Shown: positions 25,413 to 34,260 of the stretch, in pieces
Layout of the letters: every line of letters begins with the position of its first letter
Numbering within the stretch: position 1 is the first letter of the stretch
Source: WS-9 sp036274595
Lineage (GTDB): Bacteria; Eisenbacteria; RBG-16-71-46; SZUA-252
DNA length: 64,000 bases
Assembly (NCBI GenBank): GCA_036274595.1
Contig: DASUFL010000016.1
Span: forward strand, 1 to 64,000
Reading direction: 5' to 3'
Program-made: the position numbers and the translations under genes
Notes under the pieces: model-generated
Databases searched by the model: none
Told to the model about the DNA's origin: nothing
The model's input: only the letters and a program-made list of their open reading frames with translations

Positions 25413-27692
25413 ATGCCGCTCACTCCCAAGACGCGCCTCGGCGCCTACGAAATCGTCGGTCCCCTCGGAACGGGTGGCATGGGCGAGGTCTACCGGGCGA
25501 AGGATCTCCGTCTCGGCCGCGAGGTCGCGCTCAAGGTCCTTCCCGCGGATGTGGCCTCCTCCCCCGACCGGCTGGCCCGCTTCGAGCGCGAAGCGCGCAC
25601 GGTCGCCGGGCTCAATCACCCGAACATCGTGACGCTCTACTCCGTCGAGGACGTCGATGGGGTGCGCTTCCTCACGATGGAGCTGGTCGAGGGGCAGACG
25701 CTTACCAGCCTGATCGCCCCGGGCGGACTTCCGCTCCCGCGTCTGCTCGAGCTGGCCATCCCCCTGACCGATGCGCTCGTCGCGGCACACGAGCGCGGTG
25801 TCGTTCATCGGGATCTCAAGCCTGGGAACGTGATGGTGACGCGGGAGGGGCGGCTGAAGGTGCTCGATTTCGGCCTCGCGAAGGTGGCCGCGAACCGTGC
25901 CGGCGTGGGCGTCACCACGGTCGCTCCCCTCTCCGGCGAAGGGCAGGTCGTGGGGACGATCGCCTACATGGCTCCGGAGCAGCTCCGAGGCGGCGAGGTG
26001 GACGCTCGGAGCGACCTCTTCGCGCTGGGCATCCTCCTCTACGAGCTCGCCACCGGGCAGAGCCCGTTCCCCGGCGACAGCGAGGCGGACATCACCTCCT
26101 CCATCCTTCGCGACACGCCCGAGCCGATCACACGCATCCGGGACAATCTGTCGCCGGATCTCGCGAGGATCGTGAGCCGGTGCCTGGAGAAGGAGCCACG
26201 CCAGCGCATCCAGTCCGCTCGGGACGTGGGCAACGAGCTTCGGCGCTTGCAGAAAGGCGGACCCAGTGAGGGGCCCGCACGGCCGACCGGGGAGAAGATC
26301 GTGTCGGTCGCGGTGCTCCCCTTCGTCAACCGGAGTGGAAGCGCCGACGACGAGTACTTTTCGGACGGCCTCGCGGATGAGCTCCTGAACGTGCTGACGA
26401 AGATCCAGGGGCTCCGGGTCATCGCGCGGACGTCATCGTTCATGTTCAAGGATTCCAAGGACGACGTGGCCGCGATCGGGCGGAAGCTCGACGTCGCCAC
26501 GCTCCTGGAAGGAAGCGTCCGCAAGTCCGGCGACCGCGTGCGGATCAGCGTGCAGCTCGTACGCGTGTCCGACAGCTCCCATCTCTGGTCGGAGACCTAC
26601 GATCGGACCCTGGACGACATCTTCGCGGTGCAGGACGACATCGCGCAGGCCGTGGTGAAGGAGCTGCGCGCCACATTGCTCGGCGACGTTTCCGACTCAG
26701 TCGGACAGACGGCGAAGGCGGAAGTGGCGCAGGCGGTGAAGGGGCGCGGCCACGACGCAGAGGCGCAGCGGCTCTACCTCATGGCTCTGCACGCTCTCGA
26801 CAAGTACACCCGCGAGGACACCCTCCGAGGAATCGAATCGCTGAAGAAGGCGCTCGGGTTGGATCCAGGGTTCGCGGCCGCATGGCGGCAGATCGGGCGG
26901 GCATACGCGAGCCAGGCGGCACAGGGCTGGTCTCCCGCGGCGGAAGGGTACGAGCAGGCGCGCCAGGCTCTCGAGCGTGCGCTCGAGCTGGAGCCGGATC
27001 TCGCGGAAGCGAATGTCGCGCTGGGTTGGATCCGGATGGCGCACGACTGGGATTTTCGAGGGGCGGAAGCCGCATATGCGCGGGCGCTGGGGTCGGAGCC
27101 GAGGAATGCCACGGTGCTCCGCGGCGCCGGCGTCCTCGCGTTGACGCTCGGCCGGATCGAGGAAGCGATCCAGCTCTATCGCCGCGCCCTCACGCAGGAC
27201 CCGCTGAGCTCGGCGACGTACAACAACCTGGGCATCGCGTTGCGCGCGGCGGGTCGGTTCGGCGAAGCCGAGGCTGCATACCGCAAGGCGCTGGAGCTGG
27301 CTCCGCAGAGGGTCGGCACACACTCCGCGCTGTCGCTCGCGCTCCTGGCGCAGAATCAGGGCGAGGACGCTCTGGCGGAGGCCGTCCGGGAGCCCGAGGA
27401 GGCGTGGCGTCTCTGGGCGCTCGCCATCATTCACCACGCGATGGGTGATGTCGCGAAGTCGGATGGCGTGCTTCAAGATTTGGCGCTCCAATACGGTGAC
27501 GACACCGCCTACCAGGTTGCCGAGGTCTACGCGGCTCGCGGCGACGTCAATGCGGCGCTCCCATGGCTCGAGCGCGCGCACGCTCAGCGGGACGGCGGAC
27601 TCATGGACGTGAAGACGAGCCCCTACCTTCACTCACTCCACGGCGATCCGCGATGGGCCGCGTTCCTGGCCAGGATGGGGCTCGGGGCCTGA
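25413..27692 (+). CDS. Ser/Thr protein kinase with FlgO/TolB-N-like domain and TPRs
   Basis: A 759-residue protein. Residues 10-275 form a PknB-type kinase: GTGGMGEVYRA loop, catalytic H132-R133-D134 (HRDLKPGN), D152 of DFGLAK, and an APE-like APEQLRGG. Next is a domain typical of these kinases (AVLPFVNRSGSADDEYFSDGLADEL, about 295-420), as in FlgO/TolB-N-like regions, followed by about six TPR units (about 450-730). Unlike the paralogue at 60944, no transmembrane helix separates kinase and sensor, so it may be cytoplasmic. It probably phosphorylates transcription or envelope proteins after ligand binding; the partners are unknown. Confidence 0.93.
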   Translation: MPLTPKTRLGAYEIVGPLGTGGMGEVYRAKDLRLGREVALKVLPADVASSPDRLARFEREARTVAGLNHPNIVTLYSVEDVDGVRFLTMELVEGQTLTSLIAPGGLPLPRLLELAIPLTDALVAAHERGVVHRDLKPGNVMVTREGRLKVLDFGLAKVAANRAGVGVTTVAPLSGEGQVVGTIAYMAPEQLRGGEVDARSDLFALGILLYELATGQSPFPGDSEADITSSILRDTPEPITRIRDNLSPDLARIVSRCLEKEPRQRIQSARDVGNELRRLQKGGPSEGPARPTGEKIVSVAVLPFVNRSGSADDEYFSDGLADELLNVLTKIQGLRVIARTSSFMFKDSKDDVAAIGRKLDVATLLEGSVRKSGDRVRISVQLVRVSDSSHLWSETYDRTLDDIFAVQDDIAQAVVKELRATLLGDVSDSVGQTAKAEVAQAVKGRGHDAEAQRLYLMALHALDKYTREDTLRGIESLKKALGLDPGFAAAWRQIGRAYASQAAQGWSPAAEGYEQARQALERALELEPDLAEANVALGWIRMAHDWDFRGAEAAYARALGSEPRNATVLRGAGVLALTLGRIEEAIQLYRRALTQDPLSSATYNNLGIALRAAGRFGEAEAAYRKALELAPQRVGTHSALSLALLAQNQGEDALAEAVREPEEAWRLWALAIIHHAMGDVAKSDGVLQDLALQYGDDTAYQVAEVYAARGDVNAALPWLERAHAQRDGGLMDVKTSPYLHSLHGDPRWAAFLARMGLGA

Positions 27693-27699
27693 GCCGCGG

Positions 27700-28302
27700 C
27701 TACTTGAGCTGGCCGAAGTTGAACGTGAGCCCGATGTTGGCCCCAATCCCCGAGACGTCGTCCGCCGGCTTTCCATACATGTAGTTCACCTCGATCGGGA
27801 TCGAGAGCAGGTTGCTCGCGCGGATGTCGACACCGCCCGAGATTCCGAATCCGGTCCCGTTTTCATCCGTCGATGTCTTCACGCCTCCCACCTCGGCCTC
27901 GAGGCTCTCGCTGACTAGGAAGAAATTGGCCTGCATGTATGGGCGAAGACCCTCATTGGGCGAGATCAGACGGATCCCCGGGCCGAAAAATCCCGTGCTC
28001 ATCGTGAGGTCGATCCCACCGATGTTGTCGCTGTGGGTGGTTCCGCGCGCGTCGAGCGTGATGTCCATGTTGGAAAGCACGGACAGGCGGTACGCGATGG
28101 CGCCATACCCCGCGTCGGTGTAGTCGATCCCGGCGCTCTCAATCTTCAGATCGTCGCTCAGGTGCTTCTCGTAGCCTAGGGCGAAGCCCAGGTGGTGCTT
28201 GCGATTCTCCGCCCGGGCCAATCCGGGGACCGCGGACAGCATGAAGAGGCCGAAGACTGCTGCCGACGTCCACCGCCAGCAACTACGCTCGAAACGAGGC
28301 AT
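27700..28302 (-). CDS. Outer-membrane beta-barrel protein
   Basis: A 200-residue protein with a long basic signal peptide (to about residue 31), then alternating strands with aromatic ends and a final Phe-rich strand (IGLTFNFGQLK), as in small outer-membrane barrels of the OmpA/OmpW size. GGAGG lies 5 nt before ATG 28302. It converges on the kinase with 7 bp between. A 7-bp inverted repeat lies about 25 bp upstream. Function unknown. Confidence 0.8.
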   Translation of the reverse strand: MPRFERSCWRWTSAAVFGLFMLSAVPGLARAENRKHHLGFALGYEKHLSDDLKIESAGIDYTDAGYGAIAYRLSVLSNMDITLDARGTTHSDNIGGIDLTMSTGFFGPGIRLISPNEGLRPYMQANFFLVSESLEAEVGGVKTSTDENGTGFGISGGVDIRASNLLSIPIEVNYMYGKPADDVSGIGANIGLTFNFGQLK

Positions 28303-28324
28303 GGCAACCTCCGCCTAGGGTGAC

Positions 28325-28340
28325 TCCATGGAACCATGGA
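28325..28340. promoter_or_regulatory. 7-bp inverted repeat in the barrel/pol IV divergent region
   Basis: TCCATGG-AA-CCATGGA is an inverted repeat with a 2-bp centre, just outside the ribosome site of the minus-strand barrel gene. It could be an operator, but may be chance. Confidence 0.3.
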
Positions 28341-28467
28341 CCGGTGTGGACACTAGCACCCTGCCTATGCGGTCCGAAGCAGGATTCAGCGCTGCTCCTC
28401 GCTGTTGGAGGCAGCCGGTGTTCCGTCATGGACGTTGCCCTGGTGTCCGCAACGCATCGTCCCCTTG

Positions 28468-28496
28468 CTGACAATGCGGACGTTGCCGGATAGACT
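28468..28496 (+). promoter_or_regulatory. Sigma-70 promoter of the DNA polymerase IV gene
   Basis: CTGACA (28468-28473) and TAGACT (28491-28496) are separated by 17 bp. The predicted start near 28503 leaves a short leader with GAGGGGG before the GTG at 28519. No LexA-type palindrome is visible around it. Confidence 0.7.
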
Positions 28497-28518
28497 TGGC
28501 CCCTTCCGAGGGGGTCCT

Positions 28519-29595
28519 GTGATCCGGCGCATCGTGCACATCGACATGGACGCGTTCTACGCGTCGGTGGAGCAGCGGGACCGCCCCGAGCTGCGCGGCC
28601 GGCCCGTGGCCGTGGGTGGCAATCCCGCGGAACGCGGCGTCGTCGCCGCCGCGAGCTACGAAGTGCGACGCTACGGCGTCCGATCCGCGATGCCGATGAG
28701 CCAGGCCGTGCGCCTCTGCCCCGACGTGGTCATCCTCTCGCCCAACTTCCCCAAGTACCGACAGGTCTCCGGCCAAGTCATGGCGATCCTCCGCGAGGTC
28801 ACGCCTCTGGTGGAGCCGCTCTCGCTCGACGAGGCGTATCTCGACGTCACGGAGAACGCCTGGGGTGAGCCCCTCGGGGTCAACGTTGCGAAACGGGTGA
28901 AGACCATGATTCGTGAAGTAACTCAACTCACGGCCTCGGCGGGTGTCGCACCCAACAAGTTCCTGGCCAAGATCGCATCGGGATGGCGCAAGCCCGACGG
29001 CCTCACCGTCGTCGCTCCGGAGCGAGTCGAGTCCTTCCTGCAGCAGCTTTCCATCGACTCGCTCTGGGGCGTCGGTCCCGTCACGGCGAAGCGGCTGCGC
29101 GCGTGCGGCATCGAGCGGGTCGTGGACGTTCGCGCCGCGGATCCCAAGGTCTTGCGTGACGCCGTGGGGAGCTCCGTCGAATGGCTCCAGAAGCTCGCCA
29201 TCGGCCAGGACGACCGCCCCGTGGAGCCCAACCGCGCGTCCAAGTCGTCGTCCTCCGAAATCACCTACTCCAAGGATCTCACCGACCTGGCGCGGATCCG
29301 GGAGGAGATCGCGGCGATGGCCCGCGACAACGCGCTGTGGCTCGGTCGCAAGGGGCTGACCGCGCGGACCGTGACGATCAAGATCCGCTACGACGACTTC
29401 ACCACCATCACACGGAGCCATTCCCAGCCGGCGACGAGCTCCGCCGATGAGATCGTCGAGCGCGCGGTGGCGCTCCTCGAGAAGACAGAAGCGGGCCGCC
29501 GCCCCGTGCGGCTCCTGGGCGCCGGGGTCCACAACCTGGAGCCGATCGGCGAACCGGCGACGGACGACGGCCCCCAGCTGCGACTCGAGGCCTGA
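28519..29595 (+). CDS. dinB: DNA polymerase IV (Y-family)
   Basis: A 358-residue protein of normal length. The GTG start at 28519 has GAGGGGG 5 nt upstream and begins the IVHIDMDAFYASVEQ motif. Catalytic acids are D9 and the D104-E105 pair in SLDEAYLDV. Family motifs SYEVRRYGVRSAMPM, TASAGVAPNKFLAKIAS and GVGPVTAKRL are all present. The end reads QLRLEA, a variant of the beta-clamp binding motif QLxLF. It performs error-prone translesion synthesis and probably also short gap filling. A canonical promoter lies just upstream. Confidence 0.96.
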   Translation: MIRRIVHIDMDAFYASVEQRDRPELRGRPVAVGGNPAERGVVAAASYEVRRYGVRSAMPMSQAVRLCPDVVILSPNFPKYRQVSGQVMAILREVTPLVEPLSLDEAYLDVTENAWGEPLGVNVAKRVKTMIREVTQLTASAGVAPNKFLAKIASGWRKPDGLTVVAPERVESFLQQLSIDSLWGVGPVTAKRLRACGIERVVDVRAADPKVLRDAVGSSVEWLQKLAIGQDDRPVEPNRASKSSSSEITYSKDLTDLARIREEIAAMARDNALWLGRKGLTARTVTIKIRYDDFTTITRSHSQPATSSADEIVERAVALLEKTEAGRRPVRLLGAGVHNLEPIGEPATDDGPQLRLEA

Positions 29596-29621
29596 GCGCC
29601 CCAACCAGGCCGTGTGCTAGC

Positions 29622-30500
29622 ATGACCCGTCGACTTCCCCCCTCATGGTGCGGAGGCCCCAGCCTGCGATCCAGGTCGGTCTTCACCCTCGTTCTCGCCG
29701 TCGTCCTCTGCCTTGCCCCCGTCGCGGCCCGAGGCGATACACCACCCGGATCGGACCTCGACTACAAACCCGCCCTGACGATCGCCGCCACGACGCTCTG
29801 GCTCACGACCGAGTTCCCGCTGAAGCGATCCCTCGCGCCCGACTCCTGCCGCTGGTGCGATCGGGGCGAGGATGGCAGGGACGGGCTCAACGGACTCGAT
29901 GCCTCGATGCGCGGGCGCTTCCGGTGGGCCTCGCCCAGATCCGCGGCGAAGATCAGCGACGTGCTCCTGTTCGCGGTGGTGCCCGCCGCCTCCGTCGCGT
30001 CGATCTGGATCGCGGCCGATAACGACGGGCGCGGGAACGAAACCGGAGAGAACGCTCTCCTGATGTTCGAAGCCATCGCCGTGAGCGCGGCCTTGAATCA
30101 GGCGGCCAAGTACACGCTGGCCCGGCAGCGCCCCTACGCCCACTACGCTCCGCAGGGCGCGCCCCCTACGAGCGATGACAACCTGTCGTTCTACTCGGGC
30201 CACGCCGCGGTGACCTTCACCACGTCCGTGGCGGCAGGGACGATCGCTTCCATGCGTGGGTACGGCGGGGCCAGTGTGGTTTGGATCCCGGGCGTCGTCC
30301 TGGCCTCGGCCGCGAGCTATCTGCGCTTGAGCTGCGATCGCCACTACTTCACCGATGTGATCGCAGGCGTGGTCATCGGCACCGGCGTGGGGATCGCGGT
30401 CCCGCGGCTCTTGCACGGCAATGCCGATGACGACGCACCCGCTGGAGCTGCGCCGGCGCTCCGCGCTCGCCCGATCATCTCGTTTCGGTGGGTTTGGTAG
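29622..30500 (+). CDS. PAP2-family phosphatase
   Basis: A 292-residue protein with a signal peptide (FTLVLAVVLCLAPVAARG). It has the three acid-phosphatase motifs: K-x6-RP in KYTLARQRP, SGH in FYSGHAAVTF, and SRx5Hx3D in RLSCDRHYFTDVIAG. Hydrophobic helices surround the motifs. The family dephosphorylates lipids such as undecaprenyl pyrophosphate or phosphatidic acid, on the outer side of the inner membrane or in the periplasm. The signal peptide plus a short Cys-rich insert (SCRWCDRGEDG) fits a periplasmic or outer-membrane form. It lies 26 bp after the polymerase gene, with no ribosome site recognised. Confidence 0.92.
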   Translation: MTRRLPPSWCGGPSLRSRSVFTLVLAVVLCLAPVAARGDTPPGSDLDYKPALTIAATTLWLTTEFPLKRSLAPDSCRWCDRGEDGRDGLNGLDASMRGRFRWASPRSAAKISDVLLFAVVPAASVASIWIAADNDGRGNETGENALLMFEAIAVSAALNQAAKYTLARQRPYAHYAPQGAPPTSDDNLSFYSGHAAVTFTTSVAAGTIASMRGYGGASVVWIPGVVLASAASYLRLSCDRHYFTDVIAGVVIGTGVGIAVPRLLHGNADDDAPAGAAPALRARPIISFRWVW

Positions 30501-30797
30501 CGTCTCAGCCGATCGCCACCAGCTCGTGGCGCTTATGGACCACCGATCGAGAGGCGTGTAACTGCGTCACGAAAGTGACCCGATACGTTCAGTCGCCCTC
30601 AATTTCACCTTCGCAATCCACCCTCGTTCAACGCCTTAGCCCTTCCCATTCCTGGCATGTCCTGTGCTCCAGTCCAACCTCAGTACGCTTCCGGATCCGG
30701 GGCACGCCAAGGCCAACATCCGATTGAGCCTTCTCCGTGCTTGCCTGTGGGCGGCCAGGAGGCGACGACCAGATTCCCCTCGGATGGAGAAAACCTC

Positions 30798-31397
30798 ATG
30801 CAAGGTAAAGAGCAGCCTCGAAGCCTCGTCAACGAGGCCAAGGAACAAGTGGTTGAGGCGGTTCAGGGCGCCGGCGACGTCACCGCGGCCACGGTCGACG
30901 CCGTGAGCAACACGATCGTGCACGCCCTCTCAGGAACGCGCGCCGCTGGAACGGAGGCCATCGGACTGGCCGTCGACACCGTGACCGGCGCGGTCCAAGG
31001 CGCCGCGCAGATCGGGATGGATACCGGCCATGCGGCCAAATCGATCATGATGGGCACGCTGAACGGAGCGAGGCAGATCGGCGTGACCTCGGTCGAGACG
31101 GTGAGCGCCAGTGCCGGCGCGCTCGTGAGGGGAACCTCCGAGGTCGGCGGCGATGTGGGCAAGGCGGCGAAGGGTGCCGTGGAAGGCGCCATTCACGCCG
31201 CGCGCGACATCGGTGTGACGGCCGAGCAGGCGGCTTCAGCGGCCGGAAGCGGCGCGCTTCGAGCCGCGGGCGAGGTCGGCTCCGCCGCCGCGGAGCAGGT
31301 TCAGAAGGTCCTGGCCAAGACGATTTCCGGAGTCAAGGTCGTGATCCGAGAGCCGTTCCAGACGAGGAAGGAAATCAAGGACGAGCCTCGATTCTGA
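30798..31397 (+). CDS. LEA-like/apolipoprotein-like helical repeat protein
   Basis: A 199-residue Ala/Gly/Val-rich protein without signal peptide. ATG 30798 has GGAG 8 nt upstream. The sequence is a chain of amphipathic helices with recurring GAxxGAxxIG and AAKGAVEGAIHAARD units of about 33-36 residues, and no aromatic core. Such proteins resemble LEA group 3, apolipoproteins and phasin-like coats, which stabilise membranes, storage granules or protein surfaces during drying or stress. A strong terminator follows 24 bp after the stop, so it is a single-gene unit. The 297 bp before it hold a GTCAC-GAAA-GTGAC hairpin (30566-30579) and no other gene. Confidence 0.65.
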   Translation: MQGKEQPRSLVNEAKEQVVEAVQGAGDVTAATVDAVSNTIVHALSGTRAAGTEAIGLAVDTVTGAVQGAAQIGMDTGHAAKSIMMGTLNGARQIGVTSVETVSASAGALVRGTSEVGGDVGKAAKGAVEGAIHAARDIGVTAEQAASAAGSGALRAAGEVGSAAAEQVQKVLAKTISGVKVVIREPFQTRKEIKDEPRF

Positions 31398-31420
31398 GCT
31401 CGGCTTTGGTTCCGCAAGAG

Positions 31421-31455
31421 CCCCGGCGCGTTCGTTCGCGCCGGGGTTTCACTTT
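31421..31455 (+). terminator. Strong intrinsic terminator after the LEA-like gene
   Basis: CCCCGGCGCG (31421-31430) pairs perfectly with CGCGCCGGGG (31437-31446) around a 6-nt loop. TTTCACTTT follows on the plus strand. Confidence 0.85.
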
Positions 31456-31468
31456 GCGGGTCGCGCCG

Positions 31469-33445
31469 CTACGGCACGGGGCTGGTGATGCGCACGTCCT
31501 CCTTCACACGGGTGGCTTCCTCGAGGACGCCTCGAGCCACCATGTCCCCCGGTGCGGCTCGAAGCAGATGGCGCGCGAGCATGGCGGCCTGGTCGCGGTA
31601 TCCGGACCGCAGCAGACGGCGCATGATGTACTGGTTCGCTTCGACATCGAGCGAGTCGACGCCGAACGCGCGGAACACGTGCAGATCCCGTTCCGACCTC
31701 ATCTCCATCAGAATCTTCGAGATCATGTCCAACGTCAGACCCCGGGGATACGAGGAGGTGCGGGCCAGGATCGAATCGGCTTCTTGCCTGCGACCGGCCA
31801 TCAACAGGAACATGGCCTGGATCCGGGCGTCATAGGCCTGCATGGCGGCCGAGTCTCTTCGGATGAGCTCGGCCTGAATCCTGGAGGCCTGGTCCATCTC
31901 ACCGTCACGCGCCAGAGCACGCACGTAGGTCCGCACCGTCCGGTCCACTTCGAACGGATCCGGCGGCCGGGAGCCGCTCGAACGATAGGTCACAAGGTCT
32001 GTGTTGATCTCGACGACATCGCGCTGGGGTGTGATCCGGAAGAGAAGCTCCTGCCGGTCACCGACGGGACGCGTTTCCGGTGTGAAGGTCGCGATCGCAG
32101 GGTTTCGATACCACACACGCAAGGCTTGAAATCGATCGAGATGGGCGGACACGCTCTCCGATCCCTGCACTCCTGAAGACACGATGGCCCGGAAGGATTC
32201 GGGCCATCGCGGACGCAATCGCTTGAACCCGGACTCCACATATAAGAGCGCCCGGGAGCTGACCTCGAGGTTCCTCTCGCACGTGACGGTGGGCGCCGGC
32301 ATCGCGCCTCGCGTCCAGGCGCCGGCCATCAGAAAACAGGCGAGAACCAAAGCGGTGGCCAGGGCAGGCAGTCGCTCGAATGCGACCGCAAGGAGCAGAG
32401 ACGTCCCGATGGCCGGAATCGCCACGTAGTAGGGGATCCAGTCATGGACCAGGGCCACGGTGACGAAGGCCGGCAGAAGCGCGAGGAGCACCGCGAGCCA
32501 GATCACTCGCTGGGTTGGAACGGCTCCATGGCCCGCCGACGGCCTGTTCCGGGTGAGCAGGATGGCGACCATCAACAGCGGCACCGCAATCAGAGCCACG
32601 GCGCCTCGCCCCTGGAGCCACTCGACCGGCACACCATGCGGCGGCAGGTTCAGGAGGGTGAGGAGGGTGGAGGTCACGAACGATCCTCGCCCAGCGGGGC
32701 GAATGCCGACATAGCTCTCCGCGCCGGCGCCCTGCAGAAGGATTCGCGGTGCCGGATGGACGACCGCCCAGATCGACAGGACCACGGCAAACGGGAGGAG
32801 CCATTTCGCCCGCGATGGCGGACGGCGCCCGAGGAGCCACGGACTTCCCGCGACGATGGGGAGGATCGCGACGGCGGTCTCCTTGGACAGAATCGCGGCC
32901 GCGATCGAGCATGCGCTGGGCACGGCACTCCCGGACAGCGCGAACCGGAGCGCCAGGAGCGCGAACAGCATCGCGAGAAGGTCCTGCGCGCCGCTGACCC
33001 ACGCCACCAAGAGAGGGACCGCGCCAATCGAGGCGAAGGCAAGGCCCGCGAGCACTCCCGTTCTGAGATTCGTCATGCGCGCGACGAGTGACGTCAGGAG
33101 CCAGACCACCGCAGCGAGGAGCACCGCGTTTGCGAGATGCCCCACGACCGGGGAGCCGCCGCCCAGGAGCCAGATGACGCCGAAGTAGATCTCTCGAGAC
33201 ACCGGTCGGTAGAAAACCGATCCGGGGTCCGGCAGAAGGAATGCGGGGCGGAACGTCAGAACGCGGGCCAGGAAATCGTAGTCATCCCACAGCCAGCTGA
33301 ACCCCAGGCCGGGCAGGCTGAGCGTCACGGCCACGATCGACGGAAGCAGCCCGAGGACCCGCGGGTCTCCGAGGGCGCCTCTCTGCTTGGTGGTGCTGCT
33401 CCGCTCTGTCCGATCCGGTCGACGCCGCCGCGCCGGCTGTTTCAT
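31469..33445 (-). CDS. GT-C-like polytopic membrane protein with soluble C-terminal part
   Basis: A 658-residue protein. A short basic N-terminus is followed by about nine to ten transmembrane helices (about 35-400). The first outer loop contains LWDDYDFLARVL, an acidic pair where GT-C glycosyltransferases (PMT/ArnT/OST type) keep their catalytic Asp; polyprenyl-phosphate sugars would be the donors. FYRPVSRE and LAWVSGAQDLLA are further typical stretches. The last 240 residues are soluble and helical, perhaps TPR-like (EMDQASRIQAEL, RQEADSILARTSS). A glycosyltransferase for surface proteins or lipids fits the many exported proteins nearby, but the acceptor is unknown. The ATG lies 8 nt after a TATAGT hexamer with no ribosome site. 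Confidence 0.75.
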   Translation of the reverse strand: MKQPARRRRPDRTERSSTTKQRGALGDPRVLGLLPSIVAVTLSLPGLGFSWLWDDYDFLARVLTFRPAFLLPDPGSVFYRPVSREIYFGVIWLLGGGSPVVGHLANAVLLAAVVWLLTSLVARMTNLRTGVLAGLAFASIGAVPLLVAWVSGAQDLLAMLFALLALRFALSGSAVPSACSIAAAILSKETAVAILPIVAGSPWLLGRRPPSRAKWLLPFAVVLSIWAVVHPAPRILLQGAGAESYVGIRPAGRGSFVTSTLLTLLNLPPHGVPVEWLQGRGAVALIAVPLLMVAILLTRNRPSAGHGAVPTQRVIWLAVLLALLPAFVTVALVHDWIPYYVAIPAIGTSLLLAVAFERLPALATALVLACFLMAGAWTRGAMPAPTVTCERNLEVSSRALLYVESGFKRLRPRWPESFRAIVSSGVQGSESVSAHLDRFQALRVWYRNPAIATFTPETRPVGDRQELLFRITPQRDVVEINTDLVTYRSSGSRPPDPFEVDRTVRTYVRALARDGEMDQASRIQAELIRRDSAAMQAYDARIQAMFLLMAGRRQEADSILARTSSYPRGLTLDMISKILMEMRSERDLHVFRAFGVDSLDVEANQYIMRRLLRSGYRDQAAMLARHLLRAAPGDMVARGVLEEATRVKEDVRITSPVP

Positions 33446-33453
33446 GGGACGGG

Positions 33454-33459
33454 ACTATA
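33454..33459 (-). promoter_or_regulatory. -10 hexamer 8 nt before the GT-C-like gene
   Basis: TATAGT on the minus strand is 8 nt from ATG 33445. No ribosome site is seen and no good -35 at 17 bp. It is consistent with a leaderless mRNA. Confidence 0.4.
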
Positions 33460-33596
33460 GGTGGAACGGGGCTCCGGGACCCATGCGGCTCGAACCGTAG
33501 TTGGCGCAAACTGAAGGGGCGCAGCAGCTTCGAGCGCGGCGCTCGCAGCATTTTTCTTGGAAGAATCTGGTCTCACTAGGTGTTCATCTCAATATC

Positions 33597-34256
33597 ATGC
33601 GCACGCGACGAGCGGTACCGATCCTCATCAGCCTCGCCTCGGTCCTGGCCCTCTCGCTGCCTTCGGCCTATGCCGAAGACCGCGCCACGACGACGCGCTC
33701 GGGAAAGCCGATCGCCAAGGCCATCCCCGAAGCGGGCATCGCCCGATTTGCGGAGATCCGCCCGGGATTGGCGCGCGGCGGCGAGCCCGGGGAAGCGGGC
33801 ATCCGCTATCTCAAGGAGCATGGCTACCGAACGGTCGTGAGCTTCCTGACCGATCCCGCTGAAAGCGCCTGGGTCGTGCAGTCCGGGATGAAGTACATCC
33901 ACCTCCCAATGCGTTCGAGCTTCTTCTTCGCCGACACCCCGACCAAGGAGCAAGTGCGCCAGTTCCTCAGCGTCGTCAGCGATACCACGCAGTATCCAGC
34001 CTACATTCATTGCCACGCCGGCAAGGATCGCACCGGAGCCATGACGGCCATCTACAGGATGGAGGCCTGCGGTTGGACGGCCGACGAGGCCGTGGAAGAG
34101 ATGAAGGCGTTCGGATTCAGTGGCCGGTACGGCAAGCTCAAGAACTACGTGCAGGCGTACTCGGTGGCTGCGCCGTCGTCCCCGACGGTCGCCACGTCGG
34201 AATCCGAGCCCGCCGCTTCGGAATCCGCTCCCGCCGCTCAAGCACCCACACCCTAA
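33597..34256 (+). CDS. Exported dual-specificity/tyrosine phosphatase-like protein
   Basis: A 219-residue protein. ATG 33597 begins a signal peptide (PILISLASVLALSLPSAYA). The phosphatase loop is HCHAGKDRTG with nucleophile C139 and R145. Upstream, GLARGGEPGEAGIRYLKEHGYRTVVSFL matches the N-terminal beta-strands of DSP-like (PF-type DUF442/Siw14-like) phosphatases. The tail is a low-complexity Ser/Pro/Ala stretch (SESEPAASESAPAAQAPTP). It would hydrolyse phosphotyrosine, inositol phosphates or similar in the periplasm. It ends 4 bp before the stop of the convergent kinase gene. Confidence 0.85.
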   Translation: MRTRRAVPILISLASVLALSLPSAYAEDRATTTRSGKPIAKAIPEAGIARFAEIRPGLARGGEPGEAGIRYLKEHGYRTVVSFLTDPAESAWVVQSGMKYIHLPMRSSFFFADTPTKEQVRQFLSVVSDTTQYPAYIHCHAGKDRTGAMTAIYRMEACGWTADEAVEEMKAFGFSGRYGKLKNYVQAYSVAAPSSPTVATSESEPAASESAPAAQAPTP

Positions 34257-34260
34257 GTCT

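Noticed and set aside
28441..28520. LexA box before DNA polymerase IV
   Set aside because: No palindrome of a known LexA type is visible around the promoter.
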